Source: G963667675 sp964291545 (GTDB taxonomy: Bacteria > Chloroflexota > Dehalococcoidia > Lucifugimonadales > UBA3495). From it: a stretch of DNA of 64,000 nucleotides. The DNA lies in contig OZ219861.1 in the NCBI GenBank assembly GCA_964291545.2, positions 1,116,001 through 1,180,000 of the forward strand, in the 5' to 3' direction. Below, in pieces: positions 59,137 to 64,000 of the stretch (position 1 is its first letter; every line of letters starts with the position of its first letter). Both the position numbers and the translations under genes were made by a program. Below the pieces are notes generated by a model. That model searched no databases and was not told where the DNA came from. It saw only the letters and a list, made by a program, of their open reading frames with translations.

Positions 59137-59820
59137 ATGGTCAAAGTTTCTATCAACCTTCCGAATTCAACGCAAATCAGCTTTGAGGCCGATGCCGATG
59201 AGATTGCCCAGGGAGTGGTGGGGGCCGTGTTGCGTGACTTGCCCCCTGACTTGGTGAACCACGCCCAATCTCCGGACGGCCAGTCTCCAAACGGTTCGCC
59301 ATCACCGGCTCCGGAAGATGGGACCGACGATACTGCGGGCATCGATGCGTTGAGTCCAGATGCGGACTGGCCGGAACCAGAGCCGGAGACGGGCGCCGAA
59401 GAAGCAACTGGCGACGACAGCGACAATCAGGCGTCTCCGGCAGCCGAGGCCGGCAACAGCCCAACGGCGGTGGAGCAGCCCCCGCTATCGCCTGGACCGA
59501 GTGCCACTGCATCAGACCTTGGGTCAAATGGCGAAGTAAGCTCCTTCGCCGAGTTCTGCCGCTCCGCCAGCCCCATGGGAGACATGCGGCGGGTGGTAGT
59601 CGCTGCCGAGGGCGCCAGCCGGATATTGGGGATGAACAGCGTCGACGCCGAAGACCTGGCCAGGCTGTTCGACATGGCCGGCTGGCGAAGCGCCCATAAC
59701 TTCACCCAGACCCTGCGCAACGCCGCCCGGGACAGGTTCCGCTGGCTGGAACGGGTCCCAGGCCGCGCCGGGCGGTACTCAGTTACCGACGTTGGCCGGT
59801 CGGCGACTTTGGACCAATAG
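59137..59820 (+). CDS. Hypothetical protein with acidic linker and C-terminal winged-helix-like domain
   Basis: 227 residues. An N-terminal ~40-residue piece (VKVSINLPNSTQISFEADAD) reads like a small beta/alpha unit. The middle (about residues 42-130) is acidic, Pro/Ser-rich, likely disordered. The C-terminal part, LARLFDMAGWRSAHNFTQTLRN and RWLERVPGRAGRYSVTDVGR, looks like a winged helix. Proteins with this tripartite pattern are seen as uncharacterised. No ribosome-binding site is strong. Adjacent ALDH gene begins 47 nt later. No function assigned. Confidence 0.5.
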   Translation: MVKVSINLPNSTQISFEADADEIAQGVVGAVLRDLPPDLVNHAQSPDGQSPNGSPSPAPEDGTDDTAGIDALSPDADWPEPEPETGAEEATGDDSDNQASPAAEAGNSPTAVEQPPLSPGPSATASDLGSNGEVSSFAEFCRSASPMGDMRRVVVAAEGASRILGMNSVDAEDLARLFDMAGWRSAHNFTQTLRNAARDRFRWLERVPGRAGRYSVTDVGRSATLDQ

Positions 59821-59867
59821 ACATCCGTTCAGCACAAAATAGTTAAGTCACCTTAGGAGAGCGCGCC

Positions 59868-61280
59868 ATGAAAATGTACATAAACGGGAAGTGGACGGAG
59901 GGAGAGCAGTCTACCCCGGTATTCAATCCATACGACCAATCGGTGGTGGACACCGTGCCCAGGGCCACGGCAGCCGAGGTCGACCTGGCGATCACCAGCG
60001 CGGCGCGCGGCGCCGGGGTGATGGCCGCGACGACCGCCTATGAGCGCTACGCCATATTGAGCCGGGCCGCCGACCTTATGGAGGAGCGGCTGGAAGACCT
60101 GGCCCGGACCATTACCCTGGAGGAGGGCAAGATAATCTTCGAGGCGCGGGTCGAGGTGCAGCGGGCAATTCAGACCATGACTTTGTCGGCAGAGGAGGCC
60201 AAGCGCCTGTACGGCGAGACGCTGCCGTTGGACGCCGCCCCCAGCGCGCAGGGGCAGTTCGGGTTCACCATCAGGGTCCCGGTGGGCGTGGTGGCGGCCA
60301 TCGCTCCCTTCAACTTCCCCCTCAATCTGGTCTGTCACAAGATCGGCCCGGCCCTGGCCGCCGGCAACTCGGTGGTGCTCAAGCCGGCCGGCGACACCCC
60401 CCTCTCGGCTTTGAAGATGACCGAGATACTGCTGGACGCCGGGTTGCCGGAAGAGGGCATCCAGTGCGTCACCGGCTCGGGGGCGGAGATTGGCGATATC
60501 CTGACGGGCGACCCCAGGGTCAGGAAGATAACCTTCACCGGCAGCATGGAAGTCGGCGACCGCATCTGCCGCAACGCCGGGATAAAAAAGGTGACCATGG
60601 AGCTGGGTTCCAACAGCCCGTTGATCGTCATGTCCGACGCCGACCTGGACAAAGTCGCCGCGGCCACGGTGGCCGGCGGATTTGCCAACGCCGGGCAGGT
60701 GTGCATTTCAACCCAGCGGGTATTGGCCGACCAGCGGATATACGCGGACTTCCTGGATGCCCTGGTGGCCCCCACGGAGGCGTTCGCCACCGGGGACCCG
60801 CTGGCCGAGGGGACCAAGATGGGGCCGATGATCCGGGCCGGGGACGCAGAGCGAGTCGGAGAGTGGATCGGCGAGGCCGTGCAGCAAGGCGCCCGAGTCG
60901 TCACCGGAGGCGACCACGAGGGAACGCTGCACGCCCCCACGGTGGTGGCCGACGCCACCCCGGACATGCTGATTTCGCGAGAGGAGTTGTTCGGCCCGGC
61001 GGTGGCCGTCAGCGCCTTCAACGACATCGACGAGGCCATCTCCATGGCCAACGACACCAGGTTCGGCCTGTCGGCGGGCATCTTTACCCAGAACCTGGAC
61101 TGGGCCATGCGTTTCGCCAGGGAGGTGCATTCGGGCAACCTCCACATAAACTCGTCGCCCCTGTGGCGGGTGGACATGATGCCCTACGGCGGTCTGAAGG
61201 ACAGCGGCATGGGCAAGGAAGGCCCGAGCTACGCCGTGTCGGAGATGACCGAACTCAAGATGGTGGTGATGCACCTCTGA
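59868..61280 (+). CDS. NAD(P)-dependent aldehyde dehydrogenase
   Basis: 470 residues of the ALDH superfamily. Motifs: VAAIAPFNFPLNLVCHK (near residue 143), the general-base Glu in KVTMELGSNSPLIVM (near 248), the nucleophile Cys in FANAGQVCISTQRV (near 280) and the C-terminal MPYGGLKDSGMGKEG. It groups by eye with lactaldehyde/glyceraldehyde-3-phosphate (NADP) dehydrogenase-like ALDHs; substrate cannot be fixed. AGGAGA lies 7 nt before the ATG. The PIG-L gene follows 58 nt later. Confidence 0.92.
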   Translation: MKMYINGKWTEGEQSTPVFNPYDQSVVDTVPRATAAEVDLAITSAARGAGVMAATTAYERYAILSRAADLMEERLEDLARTITLEEGKIIFEARVEVQRAIQTMTLSAEEAKRLYGETLPLDAAPSAQGQFGFTIRVPVGVVAAIAPFNFPLNLVCHKIGPALAAGNSVVLKPAGDTPLSALKMTEILLDAGLPEEGIQCVTGSGAEIGDILTGDPRVRKITFTGSMEVGDRICRNAGIKKVTMELGSNSPLIVMSDADLDKVAAATVAGGFANAGQVCISTQRVLADQRIYADFLDALVAPTEAFATGDPLAEGTKMGPMIRAGDAERVGEWIGEAVQQGARVVTGGDHEGTLHAPTVVADATPDMLISREELFGPAVAVSAFNDIDEAISMANDTRFGLSAGIFTQNLDWAMRFAREVHSGNLHINSSPLWRVDMMPYGGLKDSGMGKEGPSYAVSEMTELKMVVMHL

Positions 61281-61338
61281 TGATGCTCCGGGCCGGCAGC
61301 AGCCTCGCCCAGGAACCAAGGGAGACAGAAGTATAGGA

Positions 61339-62082
61339 ATGGAGATAGTTGCCGACCCGCCTCGCCGGGTGCTGGCGGTTACGCCCCACCCCGACGACTG
61401 CGAGGGCGGTTGCGGCGGCGCACTGGCCAGGTGGATCAAGGAAGCAGGCACCGAGGCCGTGGTGGTGTTGTGCACCAACGGCGACAAGGGCACATCCGAC
61501 CGGGACATGCGTCCCGACCGGCTGGCGGCCATCCGGGAACGCGAGCAGCAGGAAGCGTCCGACGTTCTCGGCGTCAAAGAGGTGGTCTTCCTGTCCCATC
61601 CCGACGGCGGACTGGAAGACACCATGTTGTTCCGCGGGCAGATCGTGAGGGAGATTCGCCGCCACAAGCCCGACGCGGTGGTCTGCATCGACCCCTACCG
61701 CAGCCACAGCCACACCCACCGGGACCACCGGATAAGCGGGCAGGTGACGGTGGACGCGGCGTTCACCTACGCCTGGAGCTACCTGCACTTCCCGGAGCAG
61801 ATAACCGACGAAGGCCTGGAGCCGCACCAGGTACGGGAAGCCTACCTATGGGGAGGCGAGGCCCCTGACGCCTACGTGGACATCGAAGAGTACGTGGACA
61901 TGAAGGCGGAGTCCCTAGGCAAGCACGCCAGCCAGATGAATTCCGACCCGGTCAGGAGAAGGGAAATCATCCGCGAGTGGGCCGCCCGCGGGGGCAAGGC
62001 GGTGGGGCTGCGATACGCCGAACAGTTCCGCCGCTTGCCGTTCGACCTGGGCTCCTTGACCTGCCGGTTGATGAACCTTTAG
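61339..62082 (+). CDS. PIG-L family deacetylase (LmbE-like)
   Basis: 247 residues with zinc motif TPHPDDCEGGCGGALARW (near residues 15-32) and the third ligand in SHSHTHRDHRISG (near 134). Members deacetylate N-acetylglucosamine-type substrates: mycothiol or bacillithiol precursors, GlcNAc-PI, or antibiotic intermediates. Nothing in the neighbourhood (ALDH, pterin dehydratase) points to one. It begins with ATG, with a GGGAGACAG region upstream. It converges on the pterin gene with 13 nt between stops. Confidence 0.88.
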   Translation: MEIVADPPRRVLAVTPHPDDCEGGCGGALARWIKEAGTEAVVVLCTNGDKGTSDRDMRPDRLAAIREREQQEASDVLGVKEVVFLSHPDGGLEDTMLFRGQIVREIRRHKPDAVVCIDPYRSHSHTHRDHRISGQVTVDAAFTYAWSYLHFPEQITDEGLEPHQVREAYLWGGEAPDAYVDIEEYVDMKAESLGKHASQMNSDPVRRREIIREWAARGGKAVGLRYAEQFRRLPFDLGSLTCRLMNL

Positions 62083-62095
62083 CCCCAGGCGGCGC

Positions 62096-62449
62096 CTAGT
62101 CTGCAGCAGCCTCCCGGTAACACTCGTCCGACTTGGCCGCCATGATGAAGTCGTTGCGGTGCAGGTTGCGGATCTTGTGCGTCCACCAGGTGACCCTGAC
62201 CCGGCCCCATTCGGTGGTCAGCCTGGGATGGTGCCCTTCCTCTTCAGCCAACTCTCCCAGGGCCTGGGTAAAGCCTAGGGCTTGCTGGAAGTTGCTGAAG
62301 CGATATAGCTTGTCCAGCTTCTTGATGCCGTCCTCGGTAACCAGGTCCCAATCGGGCACCTGCTGGTGCAGTTCTACAGATTCCTGGTCCGTTACTGGGG
62401 GGGAGTCGCGGCGGCAGGCCACGCACTTTTCCCGGTTTAGCTGTTCCAT
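62096..62449 (-). CDS. 4a-hydroxytetrahydrobiopterin dehydratase (pterin carbinolamine dehydratase)
   Basis: 117 residues. The family signature GHHPRLTTEWGRVRVTWWTHK (core HHPRLTTEWGRVRVTWWTH, near residues 70-90) contains the His residues that dehydrate the 4a-carbinolamine. An N-terminal EQLNREKCVACRRDSPPVTD segment with CxxC is also seen in related bacterial PCDs. It normally recycles the pterin cofactor after aromatic hydroxylation, but no hydroxylase is nearby. Related PCD-like proteins can be transcription cofactors. Confidence 0.87.
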   Translation of the reverse strand: MEQLNREKCVACRRDSPPVTDQESVELHQQVPDWDLVTEDGIKKLDKLYRFSNFQQALGFTQALGELAEEEGHHPRLTTEWGRVRVTWWTHKIRNLHRNDFIMAAKSDECYREAAAD

Positions 62450-62501
62450 TTCAGTCCTCCTAACCGTTACGGCGCGCTTAGGGAGACCGTTGCGTAACCC
62501 C

Positions 62502-62547
62502 GGCTGTCCGTTCCTCCTGAGGGAAATCGAAGGGGGAACGGACAGCC
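62502..62547. repeat. 46-bp palindromic repeat, copy B
   Basis: Matches the element at 25477-25522 except for a few bases in the middle; ends GGCTGTCCG and CGGACAGCC are perfect inverted repeats, the middle contains CCTGAGGGAAATCGAAGG. Same type of extragenic palindrome. Confidence 0.8.
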
Positions 62548-62690
62548 TAAGCCGAACCTATGCGATGGCCTTGGCGCGGGGGAACGACGGTCGTGCACAG
62601 GTCTCCTTAGGCGATGATACGAACGCTTGTAACTTCCTTTGTCGGTCTCGACAAGGGAAATATTAGCATACGGGCGGCCCTCTCCGGTCC

Positions 62691-62720
62691 TTGAGCAAGC
62701 CTGGACCTCTGGAGTATAGT
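62691..62720 (+). promoter_or_regulatory. Promoter of argH
   Basis: TTGAGC (62691-62696), 18-bp spacer, TATAGT (62715-62720). The transcript would start near 62728, about 70 nt before the argH ATG. Confidence 0.6.
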
Positions 62721-62798
62721 TTGTGGGGACGTATCGCCCTGTGCGGAATAGACGCCGCCAGAGGCCCGCCCCTATCTGAAAACCGGCAACCGGCGCCA

Positions 62799-64000
62799 TG
62801 TCCGACCACAGTCAATACACCGTATCCATAGACTACGACCGCCGCCTGGCCCGCCAGGACATTGCCGGGTCGATAGCCCACGCCCGCATGCTGGCCAGGC
62901 AGGGGATTATCTCTCAAGAGGACGCCGATTTGATCACCGAGGGACTCGCCCAGGTGGGCCAGGAGATCGAGGCGGGGGAATTCCCCTGGGACCCCTCCCT
63001 GGAAGACCTGCACATGAACATCGAGAGCAGGTTGCAGACGCTGATCGGCGCCCCGGCGGGACGCCTGCACACCGCCCGCTCTCGCAACGACCAGATAGCC
63101 GTCGACATGCGGCTCTACACCAAGGAGGTCATCGACGACACCGTGGCCAAGCTGCGCCGGGTGCAGTCGGCCCTTGTGGAACTGGCGGAGAGGCACCGCG
63201 GCGTAGTCATGCCGGGGTACACCCACCTGCAAAGGGCACAACCGGTGCTGTTCGCCCACCACGCGCTGGCCTACTTTCAGATGTTCCAGCGGGATATCCA
63301 ACGTTTTTCGGACTGCCGGCGCCGCACCGACGTGCTCCCCCTGGGCAGCGGCGCCCTGGCGGGAGTCTCCTACCCCTCGGACCGGGAGTTCCTGGCCCGT
63401 GAACTGGGGTTTAAAGAGATAAGCGCCAATAGCATGGACGCGGTGTCGGACCGGGACTTCGTGTTGGAGTACCTGTCGGCGGCGGCCATCTGCGCCATGC
63501 ACCTGTCGCGCCTGGCCGAGGAGATCGTCCTGTGGTCCAGCCGGGAATTCGGCTTCGTCGCGTTGAGCGAGGAGTTCACCACCGGCAGCAGCATCATGCC
63601 GCAAAAGCGGAACCCGGACTTCGCCGAGTTGGCCCGCGGCAAGACCGGGCGGGTGTACGGCAACCTGCTGGGACTGCTCACGGTGCTCAAGGGCCTGCCG
63701 CTGACCTATAACCGTGACCTGCAGGAAGACAAGGAAGGGTTCTTCGACACCGTGGATACCCTTGCGTCAACCCTCGATGTCTTCCAGGGGATGCTTGCAG
63801 GGTTGTCGCTGAACGAGGACCGGGTAGCGGCATTGGCCGGCGAGAGCCAGGCCCTGGCCACCGACCTGGCGGACTACCTGGTGGGCAAGGGCGTCCCCTT
63901 CCGCGTGGCCCACGGCATCGTCCGGGAGCTGTGCCGCTACTGCGAGGACCAGCAAAAGGAACTGGCGGAGCTGGAGCTCGAGGAGTACCAGCGGTTTTCT
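62799..64000 (+). CDS. argH: Argininosuccinate lyase (3' truncated by window edge)
   Basis: Last step of arginine synthesis: argininosuccinate to arginine and fumarate. The frame is open from ATG 62799 to the right edge, 400 codons of an expected ~460. HTARSRNDQIAVDMRLYTK (near residue 90), the catalytic PGYTHLQRAQPVLFAHH (near 138) and the superfamily signature GSSIMPQKRNPD (near 265) identify ArgH; the QKRNPD form distinguishes it from fumarase's GKVNP. No strong ribosome-binding site, but the conserved start SIDYDRRLARQDI follows closely. Confidence 0.94.

Larger units (their letters stand above)
62450..62798. other. Divergent region with a 46-bp palindrome and the argH promoter
   Basis: About 350 nt between the pterin dehydratase gene (minus) and argH (plus). 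It holds the second copy of the 46-bp palindromic element and a promoter for argH. No gene recognised. Confidence 0.6.

Noticed and set aside
1..64000. CRISPR arrays, rRNA, or complete insertion sequences
   Set aside because: No regularly spaced direct repeats, no rRNA-like conserved stretches and no transposase-like frames with flanking inverted repeats were seen.

Overview
The window is GC-rich, densely coded bacterial chromosome. It looks like Chloroflexota, most probably a Dehalococcoidia-type lineage. That is an inference from gene content and style: a fused accD-accA, a GreA carrying a recombinase-like N-terminal domain, a T-box on ilvB, many ATG/GTG/TTG starts, and TAGAAT/TATAAT -10 boxes. 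No rRNA, tRNA, CRISPR array, prophage or intact insertion sequence was seen.

Layout. 1-5.7 kb: branched-chain amino acid genes ilvB (5' end outside the window), ilvN, ilvC, an EcsC-like gene of different base composition, and leuA bracketed by two copies of a REP-like hairpin. 5.8-9.7 kb: a metallo-beta-lactamase-fold exonuclease-like gene, a peroxiredoxin whose peroxidatic cysteine codon is an in-frame TGA followed by a hairpin (predicted selenoprotein), a GreA fusion and a quinone oxidoreductase. 9.7-18.2 kb: an MMPL/RND transporter, a DinB-like protein, a MIP18/Mrp iron-sulfur pair, fused acetyl-CoA carboxylase carboxyltransferase, a dienelactone hydrolase and a metal-dependent-hydrolase-like gene. 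18.3-23.7 kb: an operon of a CNNM/CorC transporter, a phosphatase and tilS, then tsaD and a membrane protein. 23.7-27.1 kb is accessory: a DUF5678/aspartic-protease pair, an HTH/unknown pair, palindromic repeats and a secreted unknown protein. 27.1-31.1 kb: a T-box riboswitch controlling a second, stand-alone ilvB, then a small HTH protein and fumC. 31.4-35.5 kb: two exported unknowns, a HEPN-like protein, mtaB and a metallo-hydrolase. 36-41.7 kb: glnS, gltX, an RluD-type synthase, lspA and an alpha/beta hydrolase, all on the minus strand. 41.8-49.2 kb: threonine aldolase, rarA, an acyl-CoA carboxylase beta subunit, folP-folK and groL. 49.4-54 kb: a dCTP-deaminase/dUTPase-family gene, queG and a second accessory patch (membrane coiled coil, DUF433, DUF91-like nuclease, EVE protein). 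54.2-64 kb: a thiolase-like protein, a XerC/D recombinase, uvrC, an aldehyde dehydrogenase, a PIG-L deacetylase, pterin carbinolamine dehydratase and the 5' part of argH, which runs off the right edge.

How it fits together. The window holds much of a branched-chain amino acid pathway, with two acetolactate synthase large subunits of which one is under T-box control. It also holds tRNA-linked functions (tilS, tsaD, mtaB, queG, glnS, gltX), folate synthesis and lipid-precursor carboxylation. The most distinctive observation is the UGA-containing peroxiredoxin with a SECIS-like hairpin 14 nt after the UGA. It predicts a selenocysteine system elsewhere in this genome. Short palindromic repeats of at least three related types fill the intergenic gaps.
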